From Porticoccaceae bacterium (GTDB lineage Bacteria > Pseudomonadota > Gammaproteobacteria > Pseudomonadales > Porticoccaceae): DNA of 64,000 nt. Made by a program: the position numbers and the translations under genes. This document shows positions 17,031-26,052 of the stretch, piece after piece. The DNA lies in contig JAJFKC010000020.1 in NCBI GenBank assembly GCA_021773435.1, positions 124,001 to 188,000 on the forward strand. Reading direction: 5' to 3'. Within the stretch, counting starts at the first letter, position 1. Each line of letters opens with the position of its first letter. A model generated the notes under the pieces. That model was not told where the DNA came from, did not search any database, and saw only the letters and a program-made list of their open reading frames with translations.

Positions 17031-18119
17031 ATGGACGTCGGCGTCGTCATGGCTTTTCAGAGTAGCCACAATCAACCTTTATCAGACCTTGAGGTTTACC
17101 AGAAAGAAATTGAGGTAGCCAAACTGGCCGAACCACTGGGTTTCAGTTCAATCTGGGGGGTGGAACATCATTTTACTGATTACACCATGTGCCCCAATCC
17201 CATCGAGTTTTTAACCTATATGTCGGCTGTTACCAGCACCATTAAGCTGGGCACAGCGGCGATGATTCTGCCCTGGCACAAGGACCCGCTGCGTATCGCC
17301 ACGGATTTGTCCATGCTCGACAACCTGTCCAATGGCCGAGTGATTGTAGGCCTGGGTCGCGGTCTGGGTAGGGTTGAATACGACGGTTTTGGTGTCGATA
17401 TGGCCTCATCCCGTGATCGTTTTAACGAAGCGGCACCGATGATCCTCGATGCTCTTGAAAATGGCGTAATGGCCGAGCACCATGGCGAATTCTTCGATCA
17501 GATCGCGGTGGATATCCGCCCCAAGCCGGTTAAATCCTATAAGGACCGTACTTACATCGTTTCTATGTCCCCGGATACCGTGCCCCACGCGGCGCGTCTG
17601 GGCGGCACCATGATGACTTTTGCCGTAGGACCCTGGGAGCAACGGGCTAAAGATATCCGTCTGTATCGAGAGCTCTTTGAGAAGGAACATAATCGGCCCG
17701 CGCCGCCCACCTCAGCCAATATTTTCACCTATTGCGATAAAGACTCTGGTCGCGCCAAGGACATGGCTTATAAATACATGGGCGACTACTGGGAGTCGGC
17801 GATGAGGCACTACGAAATGAAAGGCGAGCATTTCGATAGCATCAAAGGTTACGAGCATTACGGACGTTCAGCGGTCGCGATGCGTGAAAATGCCGACCGC
17901 GTGACTGAGCAATACGTCGAGCAGCAAATTTATGGCACGCCGGATCAGTGTCTCGAAAAACTCAGAGGCATTGAAGACATTGTTGGCCCGATCGAGCTCA
18001 ATTGCTTCTTTACCTATGCCGGTATGGATTATGAGCAAGCAAAACAAAGCATGACCCTGTTCGCAGAAGGCGCATTGCCCGCACTGAAAAAGTGGGAATA
18101 TAAGGAGCATGCAGCCTGA
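17031..18119 (+). CDS. LLM-class flavin-dependent oxidoreductase (luciferase-like monooxygenase)
   Basis: TIM-barrel flavoprotein of the bacterial-luciferase-like family; members carry out FMNH2-dependent oxygenation, including Baeyer–Villiger reactions on cyclic ketones. Family marks: AEPLGFSSIWGVEHHF, TSTIKLGTAAMILPWHKDPLR, LDNLSNGRVIVGLGRG and the C-terminal YGTPDQCLEKL. The HH of the EHHF motif matches luciferase-like rather than F420-reductase members. AAGGAG precedes the ATG. It is first in a plus-strand run with an alpha/beta hydrolase, a second LLM protein and an epoxide-hydrolase-type gene, which suggests sequential ring oxidation and hydrolysis. Confidence 0.88.
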   Translation: MDVGVVMAFQSSHNQPLSDLEVYQKEIEVAKLAEPLGFSSIWGVEHHFTDYTMCPNPIEFLTYMSAVTSTIKLGTAAMILPWHKDPLRIATDLSMLDNLSNGRVIVGLGRGLGRVEYDGFGVDMASSRDRFNEAAPMILDALENGVMAEHHGEFFDQIAVDIRPKPVKSYKDRTYIVSMSPDTVPHAARLGGTMMTFAVGPWEQRAKDIRLYRELFEKEHNRPAPPTSANIFTYCDKDSGRAKDMAYKYMGDYWESAMRHYEMKGEHFDSIKGYEHYGRSAVAMRENADRVTEQYVEQQIYGTPDQCLEKLRGIEDIVGPIELNCFFTYAGMDYEQAKQSMTLFAEGALPALKKWEYKEHAA

Positions 18120-18232
18120 TTTTTCTGGTGGAGTTTTGGGGAGTTCTGTATTCGACTCCCTGTAACCCGGAAGAAAATCAGCGTTAAAGTAGACAAGTAA
18201 GGCCATAAAATAACGGGACAAGAGTATTGACG

Positions 18233-19018
18233 ATGAATGAGTGGACAACAAAAACAATCACGGCCGGGGGTTCTGAGCTGGTCTTTACTGAAGGCGGCAG
18301 CGGCAAACCCCTGCTGGTGCTATGTGAAGAGTTAGGTGATCCAGGCTGGCTTAAGTGGAAAAAGGAACTGGCTAAAACACGCACTTTAATAACGCCACAA
18401 CATCCTGGCTTTGGTGTTTCGCCGCGTATTAGCTGGGCTCTGAGTATCGGCGATCTGGCTAATTATTACGCCCAGGTCATGGTTGAGCAGGGCTGGGTCG
18501 GCGCGGATGTGGTTGGCTTTAGTCTGGGTGGCTGGATAGCGGCGGAGATGGCGGCGCAAAATCCGGTGCAGTTTTCATCCATGACGCTGGTGGCGCCCAT
18601 GGGCATTAAACCGCCGAGCGGCGATATTTGTGATATCTATCAATATCTGACCAGCGATTACCTTGCCTATAGCGTCAGCAATGTTGACGGGACGCCTGAG
18701 TTTGGTGATTTGTTCGGGGGCGAGGTAACTGCCGAGCAATTTGAACGTTTTCAGGATGCGACAGCGGAGTCAGCGCGTTTTGCCTGGCAGCCCTATATGA
18801 ATAATCCCGCGCTTAGCAAGCGCCTCGGCTTAATCAAAGATCTGCCTACACAAATCCTGTGGGGCGATGAAGATAAAATCGTTCCTGCCAGCGCGGCGGA
18901 TGTTTATCAAAAATCCATCCAGGGCTCCAAAGTGGTGACATTTAAGGGTTGTGGTCATCGTCCGGAAATCGAACAGACCGATAAATTCGTCGCCGAAGTT
19001 CAAAGCATATTATCTTAG
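18233..19018 (+). CDS. alpha/beta-fold hydrolase
   Basis: Hydrolase with the complete triad in plain view: nucleophile S97 in GFSLGGW, acid in LWGDEDKIVP and histidine in GCGHRPEIEQ. The 261-aa length and lack of signal peptide fit a cytosolic esterase, lactonase or C–C hydrolase. I start at ATG 18233 rather than at a TTG six bases earlier, because the AAGAG-like site is spaced better. Between two LLM monooxygenases, a natural role would be to open a lactone or cleave a diketone made by one of them; that is inference from context. Confidence 0.88.
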   Translation: MNEWTTKTITAGGSELVFTEGGSGKPLLVLCEELGDPGWLKWKKELAKTRTLITPQHPGFGVSPRISWALSIGDLANYYAQVMVEQGWVGADVVGFSLGGWIAAEMAAQNPVQFSSMTLVAPMGIKPPSGDICDIYQYLTSDYLAYSVSNVDGTPEFGDLFGGEVTAEQFERFQDATAESARFAWQPYMNNPALSKRLGLIKDLPTQILWGDEDKIVPASAADVYQKSIQGSKVVTFKGCGHRPEIEQTDKFVAEVQSILS

Positions 19019-19068
19019 GTCATTATTTTAGGTAGGCAGACCGACACCCAGATACAGGAGATTAAATC

Positions 19069-20376
19069 ATGCATATAACAACATTTACCGAACGACCCTA
19101 CGCCCATATCCCCGAGGAAGAAGTGATCAAGAATTCCAGTTTTTTTGGGGTTTCCAATAAGTTTCTTGATCCGGTTAAAGGTGGCGCGCTGTTTAATCGA
19201 TACTTCGATGAAAAAGTCTATGCTGAAGAGCTGGGTTTTGATGGCGTTATGCTTAACGAACACCATGCCAACCCGTTTACCATGGGTGGCGTGATGGACG
19301 TAGAAGCGTCAATTTTGGCGCGTATTACCAAAAAGGTGAAAATCGCCCTGATGGGTAATCCTCTGCCGGTAGCAGATCCGTTGCGATTAGCAGAAGAATT
19401 GGCGACCATCGATATGATCTCCGGGGGACGCCTGGTCACCGGTTGGGTCCGGGGTGCCGGTTGTGAGCAGCTGGCCAATAATATTAATCCGACCTATAAC
19501 CGCGAACGTTTCGACGAAGCCCATGACTTTATTATGCAAGCCTGGAGCAAAGATGGCCCCTGGCGTTATGAAGGCAAGCATTACGAGTATCGCCACGTAA
19601 ACCCCTGGGTGAAGCCCATTCAAAAACCCATTCCAGAAACCTGGATTCCCAGCCTGGTCAGCCCTGAAACCGCTGAGTTCGCAGCGCGTAATCGTTATTC
19701 ATACTTTGCTCTGGCGACTTTTTTAGCGCCCACCGTCGAAATGTGGAATCTCTATGCTGACACTGCTGCGAAAGAAGGTTATCAGGCCGGGCCAGAATGC
19801 TTTGGTTACCTGCAAAAAGTCGTCTGTGCTGATACTGACGAAGAAGCTTATGAGCTGGGCAAAAACTATGTTTATGGTGGTGGTCAGCCAGCCTTTGCGC
19901 GCCCTGAGTGGATGTTCCCCGCAGGCTACAACTCCAAAGCCGCGACGAAACGCATGGCCTATGCCTTGACTGACCCGGAAACCAATGAAGCGGTGGTCTC
20001 TGGCAAGGATGCCAGCGAAGAAATTAACGTCCCTGAAATGAAAAAATATAATACCGAAGTGCTATACAAAAATTTAATACGTAATCGGCAAATTATTACC
20101 GGCACTCCTGAGACTTGTCTGGTGAAGATCAGGAATATCATGGAGACGTTACGTCCCGGTATTTTCGCGGTGTGGCATATCGAAGGTGGCCCGACCACTC
20201 ACGAACAATCCATGAAGAGCATGAAATTATTGGGCGAAGAAGTGTTGCCAAAAATGCGCGAATGGGCAAAGGAACTTGATTTGCCCGGCCCTGGCGAGGT
20301 CAAACCGGGATCCCGAAAGCTACCCACTAATGGCAAACGTGACCCGGTGTGTGATGAGTCGGCGCTGGCTGCATAG
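19069..20376 (+). CDS. LLM-class flavin-dependent monooxygenase, 435 aa
   Basis: Second luciferase-like flavoprotein of this run, longer than the first and only distantly similar. Marks: LGFDGVMLNEHHAN, KKVKIALMGNPLPVADPLRLAEELA, ISGGRLVTGWVRGAG (the phosphate-binding region of FMN) and ITGTPETCLVKIRNIM. A C-terminal tail of about 35 residues (GPGEVKPGSRKLP…) is polar and probably disordered. AGGAG precedes the start, 50 bp after the hydrolase. The EHH motif again suggests oxygenation. With the hydrolase and the gene downstream it likely belongs to one pathway; the substrate is not known. Confidence 0.87.
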   Translation: MHITTFTERPYAHIPEEEVIKNSSFFGVSNKFLDPVKGGALFNRYFDEKVYAEELGFDGVMLNEHHANPFTMGGVMDVEASILARITKKVKIALMGNPLPVADPLRLAEELATIDMISGGRLVTGWVRGAGCEQLANNINPTYNRERFDEAHDFIMQAWSKDGPWRYEGKHYEYRHVNPWVKPIQKPIPETWIPSLVSPETAEFAARNRYSYFALATFLAPTVEMWNLYADTAAKEGYQAGPECFGYLQKVVCADTDEEAYELGKNYVYGGGQPAFARPEWMFPAGYNSKAATKRMAYALTDPETNEAVVSGKDASEEINVPEMKKYNTEVLYKNLIRNRQIITGTPETCLVKIRNIMETLRPGIFAVWHIEGGPTTHEQSMKSMKLLGEEVLPKMREWAKELDLPGPGEVKPGSRKLPTNGKRDPVCDESALAA

Positions 20377-20476
20377 GGCCTGAATAAATCTTTGATTAGA
20401 CGCGACGAACTTTGATGAAACTGGTGGTTCAGTCGTTTTGCCAGTGAGCGGCAATAAGTTGCGCGTGTATGGCTAT

Positions 20477-20508
20477 AGGAGAACGCACCAAAAGGAGAAC
20501 GCACCAAA
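20477..20508. repeat. 16-bp intergenic tandem duplication
   Basis: AGGAGAACGCACCAAA occurs twice back to back (20477–20492 and 20493–20508), followed by a partial third echo (GGAGAACCGG near 20522). It lies 100 bp after the LLM stop codon. No ORF with a start uses the AGGAG as a ribosome-binding site. Confidence 0.9.
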
Positions 20509-20616
20509 CCGGTAAGCCAATGGAGAACCGGGGGAAGGATTAGTTTTAGTGGGTCACACTCTTGGGACTAAAATTTCTGAAACAAATCAAATTCACCGAC
20601 TAGCAGGTCAAGTACT

Positions 20617-20988
20617 ATGATTAACAATGAAGAGATCGTTTGTGACTTTATATCGGCCTGGTCCAGGCTTAACGCAAAAGAGCTGTCAGCATTTTTCACT
20701 GATGACGGTTGCTATTACAATATGCCCATGCAGCCAGCAAAGGGTCGTGAAAATGTTGAACAGCTTATCGCTGGTTTTCTGTCAACCTGGACAGAAACAG
20801 ATTGGGAAATTGTTAATATCGCCTCATCAGGCAACATTGTCATAGTCGAGCGTATCGATAAAACAAAAACTACAGAGGGTAATGTTGACCTGCCCTGTGT
20901 TGGCGTTTTTGAATTGGAAAATGGAAAAATCAAAGAATGGCGAGATTATTTTGATATGGCCACTTATTCTGGAGCAATGCAAACGTAG
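20617..20988 (+). CDS. limonene-1,2-epoxide-hydrolase-type protein
   Basis: Small cone-fold (NTF2-like) enzyme. The catalytic set of limonene epoxide hydrolase can be laid over it: Y33/N35 (YYN), R79/D81 (ERID) and D110 (WRDYFD). The spacing N35–R79 equals that between N55 and R99 of the characterised enzyme, and D81–D110 is only two shorter. LPCVGVFELENGKIKEWRDYFD is also typical of that family rather than of generic SnoaL proteins. Predicted to add water to a cyclic epoxide without a covalent intermediate. It follows two LLM monooxygenases, supporting a terpenoid or alicyclic pathway. True substrate unknown. Confidence 0.78.
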   Translation: MINNEEIVCDFISAWSRLNAKELSAFFTDDGCYYNMPMQPAKGRENVEQLIAGFLSTWTETDWEIVNIASSGNIVIVERIDKTKTTEGNVDLPCVGVFELENGKIKEWRDYFDMATYSGAMQT

Positions 20989-21030
20989 CGTTTCGCCGTT
21001 CTAGTATTTCTATTTCGTTTTTCCTCAGGT

Positions 21031-21086
21031 CTGTGAATAAAGGGCTGTAAATAAAGGGCTGTAAATAAAGGCTTGTGAATAAATGC
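21031..21086. repeat. 14-bp intergenic tandem repeat, four copies
   Basis: Four consecutive 14-base units: CTGTGAATAAAGGG, CTGTAAATAAAGGG, CTGTAAATAAAGGC and TTGTGAATAAATGC, with a decayed fifth (CTGTTACTGAAG). It starts 43 bp after the epoxide-hydrolase stop codon. The inner copies are the most alike, as expected for slippage followed by drift. Confidence 0.92.
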
Positions 21087-21160
21087 CTGTTACTGAAGAT
21101 TTGTAATTAATGATTGGCTTGTATTGATTTCATCCGTATGGAAAATAAAACCCTTCGAGA

Positions 21161-21793
21161 ATGATCCAGCTCATTAAAACTACCGTGGGTGCCTGTTTAT
21201 TCAGGTGCTATGCTCAATTCGTGCACGGATTGACATTCAGAGTGGCGAGGCAAGCCGATATGGATGCGCTTTATCGTTTTCGGTTCGATGTTTATACCGA
21301 TGAAGGCTATGTTAATCCCGACGACTATCCAGACAAGCTATTCAGTGATCAATACGATCTGTTTTCTGTCAGTGTTATCACCTTAAAGGGTGGTCGAATC
21401 ATTGGTTGCGGACGGGCCACTCACTGGTCTGATCTGGGCTTGCCAGTATTCCAGTTTTTCGCCATTCAGTTGCCGGCGGACATTGAACTTCAGTCAATAG
21501 TCGAAATGGGTCGCTTTATGGTGAACCCGGCCCATCGTGGCAAAGCCCGACTGGCAACCCTGGGTATGTCTATGGAGCTTAGGTCCCATGTGCGTAGTGA
21601 TAGCTCAACAAAATGGTTAATCGCTTTTATGTCAGAGAAAGTGCGTAACGCCTTTTATGCCATCGTGCCTTTTGAAATATTAGATCAACATCCCCCGGAA
21701 CAAAACCACCTTGAGGCAAGAACAATACGACAGGGCTATTGGGACAAGGGAGTGATCCACCCAGTAATTGCCGAGTCATCGCAATTACTTTGA
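21161..21793 (+). CDS. FeeM/LuxI-like GNAT-fold acyltransferase
   Basis: Resembles N-acyl amino acid synthases (FeeM) and acyl-homoserine-lactone synthases. The N-terminal half has FRFDVYTDEGYVNPDDYPD followed by DQYD, where FeeM-like proteins carry the acyl-ACP/substrate region. The core has IVEMGRFMVNPAHRGK, equivalent to the family's E-x-S/G-R-x-x-V-x-P-x-x-R-G motif. Length 210 aa fits. The first 25 residues are hydrophobic with Arg/Cys and may associate with the membrane. No LuxR-type regulator or exosortase gene adjoins it. It may acylate an amino acid or amine; signalling is a possibility but nothing here proves it. Confidence 0.65.
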   Translation: MIQLIKTTVGACLFRCYAQFVHGLTFRVARQADMDALYRFRFDVYTDEGYVNPDDYPDKLFSDQYDLFSVSVITLKGGRIIGCGRATHWSDLGLPVFQFFAIQLPADIELQSIVEMGRFMVNPAHRGKARLATLGMSMELRSHVRSDSSTKWLIAFMSEKVRNAFYAIVPFEILDQHPPEQNHLEARTIRQGYWDKGVIHPVIAESSQLL

Positions 21794-21795
21794 AT

Positions 21796-22947
21796 TTATC
21801 GCACCTTTAGGCCCATGGTATTGGCGATCAAATTTCGTTGCATCTGAGAGGTGCCCGCGGCAATCGTCGTACTACGTGCATCCCGGTAGTGACGTTGCAT
21901 GGCATATTCCATCATGTAGGAATAGCCACCCATGATTTGCATCCCCTGATTGGCGACTTCAGCAAAGGTTTCTGAGCCAAAGAGTTTGGCCTGGGTGACC
22001 TCGCGCATCGCGTTTTCGCCTTTGGCCAGTTTCACCGCAGCACGTAACATCAACATCCTCGACGCATCCACATTGGTTTGCATATCCGCCAGCATGTGCG
22101 CAATGGCCTGGGAATGACCGATAGGCTTGCCAAACTGCTTTCTTTGTTTGGCATATTCCAGCGCTTGATCAACCACCGTCTGGGCATTGCCCACATAACC
22201 TGCTGAAGTAACAATTCGCTCAAACATCAAACCCGACAACATGCACTGCCAACCGCCATTGACCTCGCCAACCCGCTGGCTATCACTGACCCGAACATTT
22301 TCAAAAAACACCTCGCTGAGCCCCAGCATGTTGCAACCGAAAGTGTCTAACCTTCTAATTTCCAGGCCGGATGTATCGTTGGGGACCAGAAATGCCGTAA
22401 TACCTTCCTGGTAAGGGACATCATTATCGGTCTTACAATAAAGCGTGATGATGTTGTTATTCGCATCAGCAGCGGTAGAAAATACTTTTTGGCCATTTAT
22501 CACCCAGCTATCGCCGTCGGCCACCGCCAGTGTGCGCATATTCCCGGCATCGGAGCCCGCATCCGGTTCTGTCATTGAAATTGACATGCGAATCTCGCCA
22601 TTAATCAGCTTTGGTAGGTAATGTTTTTTCTGCTCTTCGCTGCCATTGTGTAACAGAGTAAGCCCGCTAAAAGCTGACAATCCATAGGCTTCCAGAAAGG
22701 GGTAGGCTTTACGGCCGAGTTCTTCACTGACGATGGCCATATCAATAACATCGCCACCATAACCACCGTACTGTTCAGGAAAAGGCAGGCCCAGGAGGCC
22801 CATTTCCACCCATTTTTCGTAGACTTCGTAGGGGTAAAGTCCGTTTTCATCATGCTCACGAAGATAATCTGATGTGGCAATGTCGTCCATCATTTTGCGG
22901 AGGTTATCCCTTAATATGGTCTGCTCTTCGTTAAGATCAAAATCCAT
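21796..22947 (-). CDS. acyl-CoA dehydrogenase (isovaleryl-type base position)
   Basis: FAD-dependent alpha-beta oxidation of an acyl-CoA. Visible: GLLGLPFPEQYGGYGGD, MTEPDAGSDAGNMRT, KQRKQFGKPIGHSQAIAHMLADM and the end motif TTIAAGTSQMQRNLIA. The usual Glu in the last motif is Ala here, but the alternative catalytic Glu of isovaleryl-/long-chain-type enzymes is in place in GLMFERIVTSAG. The protein should therefore be active with a branched or bulky substrate. I start at ATG 22947, after AAAGG, and not at the GTG nine bases earlier. It is convergent with the FeeM-like gene, ending two bases from it. Confidence 0.9.
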   Translation of the reverse strand: MDFDLNEEQTILRDNLRKMMDDIATSDYLREHDENGLYPYEVYEKWVEMGLLGLPFPEQYGGYGGDVIDMAIVSEELGRKAYPFLEAYGLSAFSGLTLLHNGSEEQKKHYLPKLINGEIRMSISMTEPDAGSDAGNMRTLAVADGDSWVINGQKVFSTAADANNNIITLYCKTDNDVPYQEGITAFLVPNDTSGLEIRRLDTFGCNMLGLSEVFFENVRVSDSQRVGEVNGGWQCMLSGLMFERIVTSAGYVGNAQTVVDQALEYAKQRKQFGKPIGHSQAIAHMLADMQTNVDASRMLMLRAAVKLAKGENAMREVTQAKLFGSETFAEVANQGMQIMGGYSYMMEYAMQRHYRDARSTTIAAGTSQMQRNLIANTMGLKVR

Positions 22948-23655
22948 AGCTGGCACCTTTATCGTCAGTTGATTTTGTATTGTTGATGGCAGGATAAAAT
23001 GGATTGGCGCTACAGTATACCGTTAACAAGGGCTTTGAATCGAAGCATTGACAAGTACAGAGCAAAACGAAATTTATGCAAAGACAGTGTGTTTCGTTCG
23101 ATTAATGAAAGTTTTGTTGCAATAGTTGAACATGATGGTATCTGGTCATGATGCTTGCTCCGAAGTTGCCCAGCAAAGGCAGGAGTGAACCGAGTGCGAC
23201 AAATCTGTACTTGTTGTATAGGCTAATTTTGGTGTGGTCCTGTAGATAGGCTAGCGAGTGGCTGTGAACGGCCACCACGATGGCAAGCAGCTCGTATTGG
23301 ATGAACCGCTAGTACTCCGAAACTCACTGAATCGAGATCACTGTCATTAGCTCGCTTACCAAGGTTATAGGAAAGCCTTCGCTAATTTTAAAAATTGGGC
23401 TTGGAAAACTCTTCGTGAATATATTGGAAGAGTTAAAATATTTATTAGAAAACGGTACGCCACACCCCAGGAAGGTTAAAGCCATTAAGAAGTCTATTTG
23501 AGGTAAACCAGATAAAGGAACTTACGCCGATTGTTGATAGTGTCCGAAAGCACCTTTTTTGGTCTCGGTTGTTAAGTCGGTGTAAAGCTATGGAATTAAA
23601 TCAGATCGACAGTTTAAAATTGAGAACTCTTGCTGTTTTCGTAACAGTAGTCAAA
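22948..23655. other. 708-bp gene-poor stretch next to the element's left end
   Basis: No complete gene is seen. The frame ending at 23501 is open for about 50 codons without a proper start and reads LEELKYLLENGTPHPRKV in its last part; it may be the decayed tail of a lost gene, but I could not identify it. The stretch is AT-richer than the catabolic region. It ends at the left 51-bp att copy and may be scar from earlier insertions at the tRNA. Confidence 0.4.
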
Positions 23656-23706
23656 TTATATGGTGGGCCCAGAAGGACTTGAACCTTCGACCAATCGATT
23701 ATGAGT
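23656..23706. repeat. left attachment site (51-bp direct repeat, copy 1)
   Basis: Identical over 51 bases to 29519–29569. Positions 23661–23706 are the 3' 46 bases of tRNA-Ile2(CAU), from the anticodon to CCA, on the minus strand. The sequence beyond (TGCAATAAGC) no longer matches the tRNA. This is the tRNA remnant left on the distal side by integration. Confidence 0.92.
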
Positions 23707-23837
23707 TGCAATAAGCCCCCTTTCCCCAATTTTTCCCAACACCGCTTTTACATTGATAAACATATATAAAACAAATAGATACCGTTTTATCTTGTCTTCT
23801 TTAGATTTCCCTAGTACCCTCATTTTTCCTGCCAAGA

Positions 23838-23856
23838 GTAGCACATGGGTAGCACA
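23838..23856. promoter_or_regulatory. candidate integrase arm-type site, left
   Basis: GTAGCACATGGGTAGCACA is a pair of GTAGCACA half-sites 11 bp apart. The same 19 bases with one mismatch occur at 29460–29478, near the other end. It lies just upstream of the integrase ATG, so binding could also repress int. Assignment is inferred from symmetric placement. Confidence 0.55.
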
Positions 23857-23868
23857 GAAGGATCTGGG

Positions 23869-25200
23869 ATGGAGACAAAATTCCGTTTTAACAAGAAAAC
23901 CATCGATCAAATTCCGATCCCGGCGCAACGTTTACGCCTCTACGATACCGGCGTAGCCGGTCTGATCCTGGAATTATCGCCAGCAGGCAGCAAAACTTTT
24001 CGCGTCTACCGAAAAATTAAGGGCCAGCAAGTACCGGTGACCGTGACCCTGGGTAAGTATCCAGCGCTGTCGATTGAGAACGCCCGCCGACAGGCTATCG
24101 AGAAATTGGAGGTGCTTAGTTGCGGGGTGAACCCCAATGATCAGCAACGTTCGAAAAAACTAGCTGAGATTTCTTTGGATGAGGTCTACCGGGACTACCT
24201 CGATGCGAAAAGACTCACTGACAGTACCCGCACTGGTTACAAGCGTATTGTCGAAACGTACCTCAAAGCCTACCGATTTAAACCCCTGGGTAAATTGACC
24301 GAGGAGGCGGTCAAAAAAGAGCACCGCCGGATTACCCAGGCGAGCCCCGCCCAGGCTGATTTAGTTATGCGCTTCCTACGCGCCTTATTCAACTTTGCTC
24401 ACTACGAATACCGAGGCCTCGATAATGCTTTTTTGTTTGAACACAATCCTGTGCATATCCTGAGTCATCAGAACTTATGGAACAAAGTTCCTCGCAAACA
24501 CACCCGACTGACAAAAGGGCAGTTGCCGGATTGGTTTGATGGCCTCGAAACGGTTCGTCAGCAGGGCAATCCGTTTTCTATTTCGGTTTGCGATTTGGTG
24601 GAAACTGCTCTGTTAACCGGCTTGCGTCGTAACGAGCTGATTGGACTCACCTGGAATTGCGTGAATCTTAAGGAGCATACTTTTTACATCGATACGGCCA
24701 AAAACGGCGATCCGCTGGAATTACCGATAAGCGACCATTTATTTGCTTTATTCGTGCGCCGGAAGGCTCTGCGTAACGAGAGCGCCTATGTATTTGATGC
24801 GCCCAATCGTCACGGTAAGATTGTTGAGCCGAAAAAGATCCTTGCCGAGATCGTGAAGCAGGCGAATGTTACCTTTACTTTGCATGACCTACGAAGAACT
24901 TACACCACCACCGCTGAAGCCCTTAATGTGGGTACCTATACGATTAAGCGATTGCTGAACCATCGAACACGCCGTGACGACGTCACCGCAGGGTATACGG
25001 TGTTAACGCCGGAAGAGCTGAGGGAACCGGCGCAACGAATCGAGGACGCCATCCTGAGGCAGGCAGGAATTAAAACCCCGGAAGCTGGGTTGGATAAAAC
25101 GTTGACCTCCTTGCTGGAGAAACTCTCAGAAAATGATAAACGTGAACTCATTTTTGATTTGTCAGAAAAAAGACATGGAGCGGTTGAGCATGGGCGATGA
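23869..25200 (+). CDS. int: P4-type tyrosine integrase
   Basis: Site-specific recombinase of the DUF4102/P4 group, which usually targets tRNA 3' ends. The N-terminal DUF4102 domain is at about 1–90 (AGLILELSPAGSKTFRVYRK, VTLGKYPALSIENARRQA), the core-binding domain at about 100–190, and the catalytic domain has Arg in TGLRRNELIGL, His-x-x-Arg in LHDLRRTYTT, His in LLNHRTRR and the nucleophile Tyr in TAGYTVLTPEEL. I start at METKFRF, where AAGGA is well spaced, rather than at an ATG 24 bases upstream. It reads inward from the left att copy, as expected. Its 3' end overlaps the next gene by 11 bases. Confidence 0.93.
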   Translation: METKFRFNKKTIDQIPIPAQRLRLYDTGVAGLILELSPAGSKTFRVYRKIKGQQVPVTVTLGKYPALSIENARRQAIEKLEVLSCGVNPNDQQRSKKLAEISLDEVYRDYLDAKRLTDSTRTGYKRIVETYLKAYRFKPLGKLTEEAVKKEHRRITQASPAQADLVMRFLRALFNFAHYEYRGLDNAFLFEHNPVHILSHQNLWNKVPRKHTRLTKGQLPDWFDGLETVRQQGNPFSISVCDLVETALLTGLRRNELIGLTWNCVNLKEHTFYIDTAKNGDPLELPISDHLFALFVRRKALRNESAYVFDAPNRHGKIVEPKKILAEIVKQANVTFTLHDLRRTYTTTAEALNVGTYTIKRLLNHRTRRDDVTAGYTVLTPEELREPAQRIEDAILRQAGIKTPEAGLDKTLTSLLEKLSENDKRELIFDLSEKRHGAVEHGR

Positions 25201-25927
25201 CGAGGAAAGTTGGGAGGAAGAATTCTATAGGGAGGAAACACTTGAAGAGGAGGAAGCAAGGTCAGATTTTTTTGCTGAAATGCACCAGAAAGAGGAAGCC
25301 CGACAATATGCTATTGAGCATAAAACTCTAGTATACGATCTTAGTTATCGGAAGCGATTCTATGGGCGGTTTATCCATCTCGATACCTGGCTATTATTCA
25401 ACGAAGCAGTGCCAATATATTTCTGCTATGAGCCCCAATATTGGATATCTGGTTATTGCGCCTATATAGAAGAAAGCATCCAGCTGTTGCGGCAAATTGC
25501 AGCGGGTGCTGGCTACACCTTAAATGTATTAAATCCCAGTGCCGAACGAATCGAATGGCGCGTTAAACCCAAAGAGTTCATCAAATGGGTGGCTGACAAA
25601 GATTTCGATACTCCTGTCGAATTGGCCGATATTTTTGGGTTAGATGCAGAGGGTAAGTCTCAGCAAAAGATTGGTGATTACAAGACTCACGGCAATACAG
25701 AACATCATGCACAGCGTAGAGAAAAAATCCTCGCGGCAGCTTTGGCGGTGTTATCAGCCGTCCCAGACAAATGTCAAAACAAAGGTAAAATATCATCCAG
25801 TGCCATCGCCGATCAAATTGAGTTATTTGGCGACCATGTTTACGGCCAGTATGAAGATCCTCCTCTTTCACGTAGAACAACCATAGACACTATTAGTAAG
25901 GCGTTAAAGCTAATTCCAGAAAAGTAA
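25190..25927 (+). CDS. element-encoded protein of unknown function
   Basis: No family recognised. The 245-aa product starts at ATG 25190, nine bases after GGAG, inside the integrase 3' end, so translation is probably coupled. The first 40 residues are extremely acidic (repeated Glu in EESWEEEFYREETLEEEEA). The middle is aromatic-rich (YDLSYRKRFYGRFIHLDTWLLF; IYFCYEPQYWISGYCAYIEES). The C-terminal half, about 165–245 (TEHHAQRREKILAAALAVLSAVPDKC…ISSSAIADQIE…STIDTISKALKLI), has the helical look of element-encoded proteins that act beside integrases. No membrane segment. The role is unknown. Confidence 0.65.
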   Translation: MGDDEESWEEEFYREETLEEEEARSDFFAEMHQKEEARQYAIEHKTLVYDLSYRKRFYGRFIHLDTWLLFNEAVPIYFCYEPQYWISGYCAYIEESIQLLRQIAAGAGYTLNVLNPSAERIEWRVKPKEFIKWVADKDFDTPVELADIFGLDAEGKSQQKIGDYKTHGNTEHHAQRREKILAAALAVLSAVPDKCQNKGKISSSAIADQIELFGDHVYGQYEDPPLSRRTTIDTISKALKLIPEK

Positions 25928-26052
25928 ATTGAGTAAAGCAAACAACAATAAAATAAAAATACTCAGTACGCACTAAACAGATAGTCTGCACATAGCTTCC
26001 TATCTATTCGCTAGGATTGTTTCCGACCCTTACTGAACGGAAATAAAGCCTA

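Noticed and set aside
21796-22947. Inactive acyl-CoA dehydrogenase because the C-terminal Glu is Ala
   Set aside because: The alternative catalytic Glu used by isovaleryl-type enzymes is present (MFERIV), so the enzyme is probably active.
23424-23501. Open frame ending LEELKYLLENGTPHPRKV
   Set aside because: Too short, no start codon with a ribosome-binding site and no recognised family; mentioned only as a possible gene relic.
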